Source: Mobilitalea torta (GTDB taxonomy: Bacteria > Bacillota > Clostridia > Lachnospirales > Lachnospiraceae). Taken from it: DNA of 64,000 bases. The position numbers and the translations under genes were made by a program. Below, in pieces: positions 17,692-25,900 of this stretch. The stretch spans positions 1 to 64,000 of the forward strand of contig NZ_JBNPXH010000002.1 in NCBI RefSeq assembly GCF_050433395.1, read 5' to 3'. The notes below the pieces were generated by a model. The model was not told where the DNA came from. It saw only the letters and a program-made list of their open reading frames with translations, and did no database searches. The first letter of the stretch is position 1. Each line of letters begins with the position of its first letter.

Positions 17692-18543
17692 TTATACCCC
17701 CAAAAACTGAGGACGATAATGTAAACTCACGTCCAATAATTCCAGATTGTCTGATGCATCATAACGAAGATTATTCATGCCCGGTTCTAACTGAAAGAAA
17801 TTTGAAGCAGTATCTAAGAGGTAAAAAGCATTGCTTTCTACATTATCAATGATGCTTCTTACCCTTTTTTCAGCAAAGTGTGTGTAAATATGAAATTCAT
17901 CTCCATGGTTCATAGTTGTAAGGATTCTTACAAACTCGCCAGTATTAATAAGAAGCAATTCTGGATTGGTTACTGGACCTAATGCTCTGAAAATAATTTC
18001 ACATCCACATGGCACATCTCCGAAGTTGTCAACAGCTATAATTTGACTTGGCTGTCTTAACCCAAACTCAATACCTTCCTCTGGTATCTCTAATTCAAAT
18101 TCTATCAAAGGCTCCCAAGAAGCAAGATCTTGCCATTCATCATTCAGGGTTTCAAAAAATGGATTTGGGCAAAGTAAACTCACAAAGAAATTAGGTATCC
18201 TCTCTCTAGATGAAACGGATAAAACGGCCTCCTCAACAAAGCAGGATATTTGTCTCTCACGATATCTTATTACTCCTGACTTTTTAGGACTGAATAATCT
18301 TAAGAAGCTTTTACGAAACTCATAAGCTTCATCCGGAGTATTTGCGATGATCGCGCCTTCTAGTGTGATGTTACGCATATCCATCGTGGATGACACATAA
18401 AAAGCACCGTCCTGCTCCGGTGCCTTGAAGGTGTTAACGGTCTGGCGTATGTTACCTGTTCCGTCTATCTTGGTGATGAAAAAAGGGCGGCTTTGATTAA
18501 GTGTTATGCTTTCACCGCTTGAATTGATATAAGTTAGTTCCAT
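17692..18543 (-). CDS. phage distal tail (Dit-like) family protein
   Basis: A 283-aa phage tail family protein (ELTYINSSGESITLNQSRPF at the start, then FKAPEQDGAFYVSSTMDMRN and NPFFETLNDEWQDL). Dit proteins form the ring joining the tail tube to the tip complex. The start was chosen as ATG 18543, six nt after GGAGGG, over an ATG at 18549 that abuts the ribosome site. It lies between tape measure and Gp37-like genes, the canonical order. Confidence 0.88.
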   Translation of the reverse strand: MELTYINSSGESITLNQSRPFFITKIDGTGNIRQTVNTFKAPEQDGAFYVSSTMDMRNITLEGAIIANTPDEAYEFRKSFLRLFSPKKSGVIRYRERQISCFVEEAVLSVSSRERIPNFFVSLLCPNPFFETLNDEWQDLASWEPLIEFELEIPEEGIEFGLRQPSQIIAVDNFGDVPCGCEIIFRALGPVTNPELLLINTGEFVRILTTMNHGDEFHIYTHFAEKRVRSIIDNVESNAFYLLDTASNFFQLEPGMNNLRYDASDNLELLDVSLHYRPQFLGV

Positions 18544-18554
18544 AGCCATCCCTC

Positions 18555-20939
18555 CTATAATTCAAGTGACAGTTTGCGTGATAAGTTTTTGAATTCTCTA
18601 GACAATTCCTTTTCAGACAGAGCCTTAGGAGTCACCACAGATATGTTTTGCGTGATTCCTGTTCCAGTGATACTTTCACCACTCTGTCCTACCATATTTC
18701 TGTTATTAATATCAAAGCTTGTAGGTATCACATTTTGCATATCCCTTGATACTGTTGCCATTGCATCCTCAAATCCTACACCAATACCTTCACCCATGTT
18801 ACGTCCAAAACCAGCAAATAATTTTGATGGTGAATTAATGCCAAAGAAGTCTTTTATTTTAGTAACCACGTTTCCAAAAAATCCAGATATCTTCTCCCAT
18901 AACCAGGCTCCAGCGTCTGAAATACCTTGCCACAATCCTTTAATTAAATCATCACCAATATCGGACATATCGCTTATATAGTCTGAGAACGCAGTAACTA
19001 AACCTCCAATAATCTGTGGTACCGCTTTTACTACTTCAATAATAATCTGTGGCAGATTTTCAATCAGAGCAACAAATAACTGTACACCCGCTAGAATAAT
19101 CTGATCGATATTATCAACAATAGCACTTACCAATGAGGTTACAATCTTCGGAATCGCAGCTACTACAGTAGTAATGATCTGTGGTAAGGCTTGAATGAGT
19201 GATACTAAAAGCCGAATACCCGCATCGATAATCATCGGAATGGAATCAATAACTGCATTAATAATATTATCAATGATTTCTGGAATTGCTTCCAAAATAG
19301 CATCAATGATCGTAGGCAATGCGGTTACTAATGAAGTCAGTAATTCTATACCTGCATCTATAATCTGTGGAATGGCTTCAATAAAGAAATCCACTAATGC
19401 TGTGATTATGGTTGGTAAGGCTGCGATAAGCTGTGGTATTGCTTCCACTAATCCTTGTGCTAACCCTAATATCAATTGCAAAGCTGCTTCTAGGATTAAT
19501 GGTAAGTTATCAATCAGTCCGTGCACTATCTGTACAACAGCAGAAACTGCAGCGGGTATTAACTGTGGTAACGCTGAGCTAATCCCCTCTACAAGTGCAG
19601 TCACCAATGTTATTGCTGCATCTATGATGAGTGGAAGATTTTCAACCAATGCTCCTACAATCGTCATGAGAGCACTGACTGCGGCAGGAATAAGATCAGG
19701 CAATAGGCTTAAAATAGTTTCAAGTACCTGAGTAAATAAACTAGTGACAGTTTCAAGTAGTAAAGGAAGTAAATCTGCAACAGCTTCCAGGATTGCTCCT
19801 GTTGCTTCCGGTAAAACTTTTACGATATTCTCTAATACTGGTACGATGTTAGCAACAACTGCTTTAAAAGCATCTACAAGGTTTTCAGTAAGGTTTGTCA
19901 TGTCTGCATTGGTATTTCCAAGTCCCGCAGTAAAAGAACCAAGGGCAGCTTGTAGCAACCCAATAGAACCGGATACTGTCTGGGTTGACTCTCTTGCAAA
20001 GTTGCCAGCATACTGCTCGGTGTTCTCAAAGAACATCTGCATTGCGACTTCCGCTTTTTCCGCTTGCGTTGCTGTGTTCCAAGTAAAATCCAACCCCTTT
20101 GAGAGTGCATAAGCTTCTACATTAGTGGCATTCATAGCAACACCTAAATTGTCCATCATGGTAAAATTGCCTTTTGCCGCACCAGTGACAGCTTCCATGG
20201 CTGAGGACATATCGATACCCATAACGGATGCCATATCAGCAGCACGTTGCATTGCTTTTTCAGTCAACTCTAGACTTTTTTGTTGTTCGATACCAGAACC
20301 TTGGAATAATGCACCCATCTTGTTAGCAGTAGCCAGGTAATCGCTTTGGGAGACACCAAGGTTTTTATATGCTTCCTCTCCGGTTTTCTGAATTGATGCA
20401 GCATATTTACCGAAGACTGCTTCTGACCCACCTAGGTTCTGCTCCAACTCACCAAATTGAGTTATGACCTCTTTACCCAACTTAATTGCCGCAGCACCAG
20501 CAGCAACAGCAACCGTGCCCATTGCCACTCCGATACCCTTGAGTACACCACCTAGTTTTTCAAACTTGCCACCCGCATCATCGGCACTTTTACCTGAATT
20601 GTCGAGTTCTCGCTCCATATTGTTAAGTTCGGCTTCTGCCTTATTAAGCTGTATCTGCCAGTTTTGAGTACGACGATCATTTTCGCCAAAAGAGGAGGAG
20701 GCATTATCAAGGGCAGCCTTGAGGGTAGCAATCTTATCTTTTTGAGCATCAATTTCTTTATTTAAAACCGCATTTCGAGCAGTGACTGACTGTACAGATT
20801 TATCGTTTTTATCAAACTGACTGGTTACTAGAGCCATTTCACTACCTAGTATTTTAAATGTCTGATTAATTTCGGATAGAGCCAGCTTAAATTCACGTTC
20901 ACCTTCAACGCCTATTTTTAATCCAAAATCATCTGCCAA
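18555..20939 (-). CDS. tail tape measure protein
   Basis: A 794-aa tape measure protein. The first ~120 residues are coiled coil (KNDKSVQSVTARNAVLNKEI), then a Gly/Ala membrane-active segment (LKGIGVAMGTVAVAAGAAAI, ~135-155). A phage minor tail domain follows (GEEAYKNLGVSQSDYLATAN), then a long stretch (~360-690) of hydrophobic repeats of the type ALPQIIxxxxxxIP. It sets tail length and is thought to aid DNA passage across the membrane. The start is TTG at 20939, supported by GGAGGAGGTGATGA immediately upstream; there is no closer ATG. It begins 15 bp after the end of the gpGT frameshift product. Confidence 0.95.
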   Translation of the reverse strand: MADDFGLKIGVEGEREFKLALSEINQTFKILGSEMALVTSQFDKNDKSVQSVTARNAVLNKEIDAQKDKIATLKAALDNASSSFGENDRRTQNWQIQLNKAEAELNNMERELDNSGKSADDAGGKFEKLGGVLKGIGVAMGTVAVAAGAAAIKLGKEVITQFGELEQNLGGSEAVFGKYAASIQKTGEEAYKNLGVSQSDYLATANKMGALFQGSGIEQQKSLELTEKAMQRAADMASVMGIDMSSAMEAVTGAAKGNFTMMDNLGVAMNATNVEAYALSKGLDFTWNTATQAEKAEVAMQMFFENTEQYAGNFARESTQTVSGSIGLLQAALGSFTAGLGNTNADMTNLTENLVDAFKAVVANIVPVLENIVKVLPEATGAILEAVADLLPLLLETVTSLFTQVLETILSLLPDLIPAAVSALMTIVGALVENLPLIIDAAITLVTALVEGISSALPQLIPAAVSAVVQIVHGLIDNLPLILEAALQLILGLAQGLVEAIPQLIAALPTIITALVDFFIEAIPQIIDAGIELLTSLVTALPTIIDAILEAIPEIIDNIINAVIDSIPMIIDAGIRLLVSLIQALPQIITTVVAAIPKIVTSLVSAIVDNIDQIILAGVQLFVALIENLPQIIIEVVKAVPQIIGGLVTAFSDYISDMSDIGDDLIKGLWQGISDAGAWLWEKISGFFGNVVTKIKDFFGINSPSKLFAGFGRNMGEGIGVGFEDAMATVSRDMQNVIPTSFDINNRNMVGQSGESITGTGITQNISVVTPKALSEKELSREFKNLSRKLSLEL

Positions 20940-20953
20940 GTCATCACCTCCTC

Positions 20954-21546
20954 CTATATGCCCGGTGGAATAATATCATCAATCGTTCGAGTTCTTCTTG
21001 GTTTCTCAATTCCGTGCCATTGTTTATGACAAGTCCATAAATCAAAAAACAGTCCAATTGGCATGAGCCAAAACTCCTCTGCATCCATGCCCATTTGAAC
21101 TGTTCCATAATAAAATAGCCGGGTAAAGACTTCTGTGTCTGTTACCCGACTTCCACGTTTTTTGAAGAAGCTCTCCCAGTGATGCTATCTTCTTCACTTT
21201 CCACATTTCGCTTCGTACCTTTAAACATAGCCTCAGTGATTGCATTTTTATATGCAGCCAGATCAAACGGAGTGGTTAGTAATTCTACCTCGTCTTCGGT
21301 AAGCAATTCTTCTGGTGTGTTTTTATTATTAAGGTTTTGAATTAAGATTGACTGGTTTGCAAGTAATGTGATTAACCATATGATCTCATCCAGTGCCATC
21401 TCAAAGTTTTCCGACTTCATCAGCTTTTCACCGAGATTTTCAAGACCACCATAACGACTAGCAATTGCCTTTGTTGCACGTGTAGTTAAAATTAGCTCAT
21501 ACCCTTTGCCACCAATATTGATTGAAGCACTTCTCTCATTATCCAT
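20954..21546 (-). CDS. tail assembly chaperone gpGT, made by -1 frameshift
   Basis: The gpG frame is extended by a programmed -1 shift on A AAA AAC (21163-21157). After the shift the frame runs 67 codons (KRGSRVTDTEVFTRLFYYGT ... EEFWLMPIGLFFDLWTCHKQ) to TAG at 20954, giving about 197 aa in all. A stem GTCGGGTAA / TTACCCGGC (21150-21142 with 21126-21118) begins 6 nt after the slippery site. gpG and gpGT chaperone the tape measure during tail assembly in lambda-like tails, and the arrangement just upstream of the tape measure gene is the canonical one. The extension has no start of its own. Confidence 0.9.
21142..21546 (-). CDS. tail assembly chaperone gpG
   Basis: A 134-aa protein (DNERSASINIGGKGYELILT; TRATKAIASRYGGLENLGEK; LITLLANQSILIQNLN), the gpG-type tail chaperone. 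The zero frame stops at TAA 21142, which lies inside the frameshift-stimulating stem. The start ATG at 21546 has TAGGAGGAG before it; a longer reading from 21603 would run into the major tail gene and lacks a ribosome site. It is made in excess over gpGT. Confidence 0.9.
   Translation of the reverse strand: MDNERSASINIGGKGYELILTTRATKAIASRYGGLENLGEKLMKSENFEMALDEIIWLITLLANQSILIQNLNNKNTPEELLTEDEVELLTTPFDLAAYKNAITEAMFKGTKRNVESEEDSITGRASSKNVEVG
21157..21163 (-). promoter_or_regulatory. -1 ribosomal frameshift slippery heptamer
   Basis: A AAA AAC in the gpG frame (codons TCA AAA AAC), one of the standard -1 slippery sequences, followed after 6 nt by a 9-bp stem with one G-U wobble and a 15-nt loop. 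The -1 frame downstream is open and encodes a gpT-like extension. Confidence 0.92.
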
Positions 21547-21557
21547 GACTTCTCCTC

Positions 21558-22148
21558 CTAAGGTTCTGGTGTATATACTGGTTCGTAAACTTCCGTGAAC
21601 CAACCAGTAATAGTTGCAGAAGAAACACCTGCATCACCTTCTGTGACTTCTGCTTTCCATGGATGTTTTCCAAGACCGTCTAGCTTATTTCTTCTCATTA
21701 CCGTTCCCTCAATTGTAGGTGTAGAGAATGTAATAGAATCTGCCTTCGTCTGCAAGTTGGTTGCCGGCAGACCGAATTTAATTCGGTACAGCCAGAAATA
21801 TCGGTATGTCCCATTGGCTTTTTGAGCACGAAATCCTACTGCAACTGGGGTACCTACATTCTCACTTGCAGAAATTAATACTCCGTTATCATCCGTAGTA
21901 GCACCCGTTAAATCAGCTGCTACTGTGGGACCAATATCATCTACACCGAGCGTGAGTGTACCACTGTTAAAATCCTTCACAACCTCAGCGGCACCGTCAT
22001 CTGCATACAAAATCGCTTCTACCAACTCCACTGAGAGTTCAGCGGTGATGGCCTTTGCTAGTACGGAAGGTACAGCATAGGTTTCCTCACCATTTGCATC
22101 TTCCGTTATTTTTGAATAATACAATCTATCAAGACCGATTGTTGCCAT
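21558..22148 (-). CDS. major tail protein, phi13 family
   Basis: A 196-aa protein matching the phi13-type major tail (tube) protein: MATIGLDRLYYSKITEDANG start, ELSVELVEAILYADDGAAEV, VGFRAQKANGTYRYFWLYRI and FSTPTIEGTVMRRNKLDGLG. It polymerises into the tail tube around the tape measure. It sits between the tail completion gene and the chaperone genes. The C-terminal EVYEPVYTPEP tail is typical. Confidence 0.93.
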   Translation of the reverse strand: MATIGLDRLYYSKITEDANGEETYAVPSVLAKAITAELSVELVEAILYADDGAAEVVKDFNSGTLTLGVDDIGPTVAADLTGATTDDNGVLISASENVGTPVAVGFRAQKANGTYRYFWLYRIKFGLPATNLQTKADSITFSTPTIEGTVMRRNKLDGLGKHPWKAEVTEGDAGVSSATITGWFTEVYEPVYTPEP

Positions 22149-22151
22149 ATG

Positions 22152-22493
22152 TTACTCCTCCAATCTATAGTTTTTTGCCACATCAATGGCATAATGGTGA
22201 TATCCGGTATCGTCCTCATGTCCAATATACCGACGTTCCGTCACAGTGAAATCTGCATTTAATAAAGCCATTGTGAGTTGCCTTTTCTTCTCTAAATAGT
22301 TATTTTTAGAGAACAAAGATATCCTTGCTTCCTGAACCTCAAATCCCGGACGGTTATCCGCATGGACTTCGAAGATGTCTGAAAGAGGAAGTATCACAAC
22401 ATATACATCTGGTGCTAGACCGGAAAAAACACCGGTTTCCACTGGGAGCGGTATCGCAGTTACGAGGATATTCAATTCTTCTAGAATGTTCAT
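22152..22493 (-). CDS. phage tail completion / head-tail joining protein
   Basis: A 113-aa protein (NILVTAIPLPVETGVFSGLA; YVVILPLSDIFEVHADNRP; QEARISLFSKNNYLEKKRQL). It has the size, position and pattern of the tail-terminator/completion proteins encoded directly upstream of the major tail gene in Firmicute siphoviruses. It overlaps the preceding gp10-like gene by 4 nt. The role is assigned by synteny and general resemblance. Confidence 0.78.
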   Translation of the reverse strand: MNILEELNILVTAIPLPVETGVFSGLAPDVYVVILPLSDIFEVHADNRPGFEVQEARISLFSKNNYLEKKRQLTMALLNADFTVTERRYIGHEDDTGYHHYAIDVAKNYRLEE

Positions 22494-22921
22494 ATCTTAC
22501 TGATCTCCTCCTCCAATTTAGCTATCATTGCATTCATACATGGTTTTCGAGATGCAGTTTTTGCTGGTTTCAAAAAGGGCTTTGCTGGTTGACCATGCTT
22601 ACCGTATTCGATGATACCCGCAATTTTAGCATTACTCTCTCCGTCAGACCGTGGCTCTGCAAAACCAACTTTCACATTGAAGTTTCCGTTTTTATCTTGC
22701 CTTGCACCAGAAAGGCCCAGTGAGGATTTTAGGCTGCCAGTGCTCCTTGAAGCATACTTCGTATTCCTGCCGATTACCTTATTTAGATTGCTTTTCACTT
22801 TATCTAGCACTATTTCACCACCAACTTCTAAAACTTTAGGAAGAATTACATCGGTCTTATCAGCAAGCCGAGATACTTTTAACTGAAATTCCTCCGGCAT
22901 CTTGATATTGACTTTTGCCAT
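22490..22921 (-). CDS. HK97 gp10-family head-tail protein
   Basis: A 143-aa protein of the HK97-gp10 type (VDKVKSNLNKVIGRN-like central part; SSLGLSGARQDKNGNFNVKV; AKIAGIIEYGKHGQPAKPFL), which helps join head and tail. The ATG at 22921 lies 7 nt after GAGGTG. It forms one tightly packed series with the adaptor and tail completion genes. Confidence 0.85.
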   Translation of the reverse strand: MAKVNIKMPEEFQLKVSRLADKTDVILPKVLEVGGEIVLDKVKSNLNKVIGRNTKYASRSTGSLKSSLGLSGARQDKNGNFNVKVGFAEPRSDGESNAKIAGIIEYGKHGQPAKPFLKPAKTASRKPCMNAMIAKLEEEISKI

Positions 22922-22926
22922 ACTCA

Positions 22927-23262
22927 TCACCTCACAGTTGGCTTTATTTTTTCTGTTAGAACCTCAACATACATACCACGGCTTCTTACATCCTCAGCAC
23001 TTAAAGTCTCATATCTGCCATCTTCACAGACTATAATCATTTCATTCGTTACCTTAAGTTCAGGAATTTTCCGAAACCGAAAAAGTGATGATGCAGTAGA
23101 AAACGAAGCCATATTGGTCCATCTCTCACTGCCATGACGATCTTCCTTATAGGCACGTACACTAGCGAGTATGTTATCTCCCTTTGTGACGAAACCCTCC
23201 TCATCCTTAATTGGTACTGTGCTAATGATATCAATGAACGTATTCATCTTTCCAAAGCTCAT
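22927..23262 (-). CDS. phage head-tail adaptor (head closure) protein
   Basis: A 111-aa protein with the pattern of the SPP1 gp16/head closure family (MNTFIDIISTVPIKDEEGFV; RAYKEDRHGSERWTNMASFS; TNEMIIVCEDGRYETLSAED). It closes the capsid vertex after DNA packaging. GGAAGG precedes the ATG. It is placed between the connector and the gp10-like gene, as in related phages. Confidence 0.85.
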   Translation of the reverse strand: MSFGKMNTFIDIISTVPIKDEEGFVTKGDNILASVRAYKEDRHGSERWTNMASFSTASSLFRFRKIPELKVTNEMIIVCEDGRYETLSAEDVRSRGMYVEVLTEKIKPTVR

Positions 23263-23265
23263 AAT

Positions 23266-23583
23266 TTACACCTTCCAATCCCGGTCGAGTCTAAGAAGAA
23301 GGTTTACTGTATTCCAAACCTGTTGACCTGCTTGCACGTTATCGGCAAAAAAACCACCTGTCGAACCATCTCTGCTTTCGTAGAAATGGCCCGACAGCAT
23401 AATCACTGCTTGTTCTGTAGTGGGTGGCATAGTATTTTCCGTGTAATACCCCTCAACAACATGCTGATAGCTCTCCGCATAGGAGACGGCAGCTTTAATG
23501 TAATGTAGTAGAAGTCCATCATCTACATCATGATTCAGAATCAGGTTCGCTTTTACTTTAGGAAGAAGATTATCGGTTGTCAT
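23266..23583 (-). CDS. phage gp6-like head-tail connector
   Basis: A 105-aa helical protein (NLLPKVKANLILNHDVDDGL; IKAAVSYAESYQHVVEGYY) of the gp6-like connector type that binds beneath the portal. AAAGGAG lies before the ATG. It directly follows the head fibre gene. Confidence 0.85.
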   Translation of the reverse strand: MTTDNLLPKVKANLILNHDVDDGLLLHYIKAAVSYAESYQHVVEGYYTENTMPPTTEQAVIMLSGHFYESRDGSTGGFFADNVQAGQQVWNTVNLLLRLDRDWKV

Positions 23584-23602
23584 GCCATCCGTCTCCTTTC
23601 AA

Positions 23603-23962
23603 TCATTCTTCGTCTGCCTCCATTAACCCGGCTGTTTTCAGTTTAGCGAGAAGGGCATTGAAATCCGTAACCAGATCAGTGGCATCGGTGGCAGTGCTAT
23701 CCGCCTGATTTGCTGCTACAGGTATTTCAGGTACAACGGGATATGTTGGTACATAAAGGATTCCATCTTCACCGATTTTAACTGCTACCGTATCTGTCTC
23801 CTCCTTAGCAGCAGCTTTCACGCCACCAAGAGCAGTTTCTGAAGCAGGTGCGGCTGTGGAGGTAAGCCCCGTTACCGAGGCTCCTTCCTTGATTTCAAGA
23901 GTTCCACCGATGACAGTTTTCTCTCCGCCTTGTTCGGTATAGTTCTTTGTGTTATAGCTCAT
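23603..23962 (-). CDS. head fibre protein
   Basis: A 119-aa protein: an N-terminal capsid-attaching segment (EQGGEKTVIGGTLEIKEGAS), an Ala/Thr/Val-rich centre (ETALGGVKAAAKEETDTVAV) and a C-terminal helix (DLVTDFNALLAKLKTAGLME). This matches the short head fibre proteins encoded next to the HK97 capsid gene in many clostridial prophages. It is a decoration protein and usually dispensable. Confidence 0.78.
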   Translation of the reverse strand: MSYNTKNYTEQGGEKTVIGGTLEIKEGASVTGLTSTAAPASETALGGVKAAAKEETDTVAVKIGEDGILYVPTYPVVPEIPVAANQADSTATDATDLVTDFNALLAKLKTAGLMEADEE

Positions 23963-23974
23963 AATGCACCTCCG

Positions 23975-25180
23975 TTAAGCTTTCTGCTGAAGTACCTTGA
24001 TGGCTTCAGGCAGAATCAATTTCCCATCTACACGCTGAGTAGCGACAAATCCGACCTGACCAGTAACAGCATAGAGTTCATTAAGTCTCTTAAACACACG
24101 ACCTTGACGGTCAGCTACCCAATAATAGCTAAAATCACCAAATGTAATTGTCTTCGCTCCAGCTGCAATAGCAGGTACGTAGGATGAAGTATACAGTGGA
24201 CGGTTGAGAATGGTATCTGGAGTTCCAGCCTGTATCGATGGCTGCCATAGGTACTGACCTTGACCGTCTTTTAGCTTACGAATTGCCTTCACTGTTGAAT
24301 CATTCATGATGAATACAGACCTATTACGATAAGGAGCTTTTAGTGAATAGAACAGGTCAAGCACTTCATCGATAGTAATCGCTGTAGCACCGGCTGTAGT
24401 TACACCTAGTTGTGCTCCTCCTGTGGCTGCTAGGATACCGGTCGGTTTACCAGAACCATCACCAGTGAAGAAAGCTTCCTCCTCTTTGTTGCCGATACGT
24501 CTTGCAAATTCCCTTGAAATATAAGGCTCAAGTTGAAATACACTATCGTTTAGAAGTTCCTCAGAAACCTTGATCATCGTACCTAGCTTATAAGCACCAA
24601 TGGAAACTTGACCGAAGCTGTCATCACTATCCGGGATGGTACCTTCCTCATCAACCCATGATGCTGTTCCCTTAGATGCAACCACCGGAATTTTTCTATC
24701 GCCGGAAGAAGTAGTAATAACTTTTGCGAGCCTTCTGAAGAGGTTTTCTTCCTCAAGACCCTCTACTAGAGTACGTTCAAATTCGTCGGGAACAAGATAT
24801 CCACCTTCGGTGTCAGTTCCGATTTGTAAAGCATTTCTCACAACTGGATCGAGTCCTTCACCAGCACGAGTACGCATAGCATTCCAGAATGCCTTTTTAT
24901 ACTCTGCAGACGCACGACCAGTCTTCTCCTCTATGCCTTTGGATGGATTGTTTGTAATAGGGTTGCTGGTAGCTTTTGAAAGCTCTAGGTCGATTGCTGC
25001 CTGACGTTCCAAACGTTCTATTTCCTTTCCAAGAGCCACAACGTCTGCTTCCATCTTTTCATATGTTGCAGTGTCTTCAGCGGATAGTAATCCATCGCCA
25101 CCACGTTTCGTATCAAGGAATGCTTTTGTCGCATCCCATGTCTTAGCACGCTTCTCGCGCAATTCAAGAATTTTACTCAT
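23975..25180 (-). CDS. HK97-family major capsid protein
   Basis: A 401-aa HK97-fold capsid protein. The first ~110 residues are a coiled-coil delta/scaffold region (TYEKMEADVVALGKEIERLE) removed by the protease. The mature shell starts near GLDPVVRNALQIGTDTEGGY; typical elements are LVPDEFERTLVEGLEEENLF, FFTGDGSGKPTGIL and FATQRVDGK-type ending (VGFVATQRVDGKLILPEAIK). It sits after the ClpP-like protease and before the head fibre gene. Confidence 0.97.
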   Translation of the reverse strand: MSKILELREKRAKTWDATKAFLDTKRGGDGLLSAEDTATYEKMEADVVALGKEIERLERQAAIDLELSKATSNPITNNPSKGIEEKTGRASAEYKKAFWNAMRTRAGEGLDPVVRNALQIGTDTEGGYLVPDEFERTLVEGLEEENLFRRLAKVITTSSGDRKIPVVASKGTASWVDEEGTIPDSDDSFGQVSIGAYKLGTMIKVSEELLNDSVFQLEPYISREFARRIGNKEEEAFFTGDGSGKPTGILAATGGAQLGVTTAGATAITIDEVLDLFYSLKAPYRNRSVFIMNDSTVKAIRKLKDGQGQYLWQPSIQAGTPDTILNRPLYTSSYVPAIAAGAKTITFGDFSYYWVADRQGRVFKRLNELYAVTGQVGFVATQRVDGKLILPEAIKVLQQKA

Positions 25181-25198
25181 TGTATTTCCTCCTTTAAA

Positions 25199-25900
25199 TT
25201 AGTGAGAAATTAAAGAAAGCCGCTTATCCAGCGACTCTATCGGGGTACCCATTTTCGTTTTTTGCTTCTTGGGGATTTTCCCAAGTAGCGAGTTACATAC
25301 TGCTGTACGGGAAAATATAAGTCCTTGACCCGTATCGAGTGGACTATGCCCTTCATCTTCAGTGAACATAATTTTGTCTGCAAAGCCGAGTTCAATTGCT
25401 TTATTGGCGTTCATCCACGTTTCCGCATCCATTAGATGCGAAATTTTAGCTCGGGATAGTCCAGATTTCAGTTCATATGCATTGATGATGCTTTCCTTTA
25501 CCTCGTCTAACAAGGCTTTAGCACGGAGCATCTCCTCGCTATCTCCAATAGCAATGGTTGAAGGATTATGGATCATAAGCATTGATACCGGGGACATATA
25601 CACATCTCCACCTGCCATAGCAATAACCGATGCCGCACTTGCTGCCAGTCCATCAATCTTTACGGTTACATTTCCTACATAATCCATCAACATGTTATAG
25701 ATCTGTGCAGCGGCAAATACATCACCCCCGGGTGAGTTAATCCATACCGTGACATTTCCAGAGCCAGCCATTAATTCATCCTTGAATATCTTAGGTGTTA
25801 CTTCGTCACCCCACCAAGTCTCGTCAGAGATTTCTCCATTGAGATAAAGAGTACGATCCTCGGTGGCTTCATCCCGCACCCAGTTCCAAAATTTTCTCAT
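25199..25900 (-). CDS. ClpP-like head maturation protease
   Basis: A 233-aa S14 (ClpP-related) protease. NSPGGDVFAAAQIYNML (~residue 54) and the catalytic Ser context GLAASAASVIAMAGGDVYM (~83-101) are visible, with the His in SMLMIHNPSTIAIG (~107). It cleaves the capsid delta domain during prohead maturation. Its ATG overlaps the portal gene stop by 4 nt. Confidence 0.95.
   Translation of the reverse strand: MRKFWNWVRDEATEDRTLYLNGEISDETWWGDEVTPKIFKDELMAGSGNVTVWINSPGGDVFAAAQIYNMLMDYVGNVTVKIDGLAASAASVIAMAGGDVYMSPVSMLMIHNPSTIAIGDSEEMLRAKALLDEVKESIINAYELKSGLSRAKISHLMDAETWMNANKAIELGFADKIMFTEDEGHSPLDTGQGLIFSRTAVCNSLLGKIPKKQKTKMGTPIESLDKRLSLISH

Noticed and set aside
19195..19731. Long plus-strand ORF of 178 codons opposite the tape measure gene
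   Set aside because: It mirrors the hydrophobic repeats of the tape measure protein on the other strand; low-complexity Ser/Ile/Thr/Ala content and no ribosome site.
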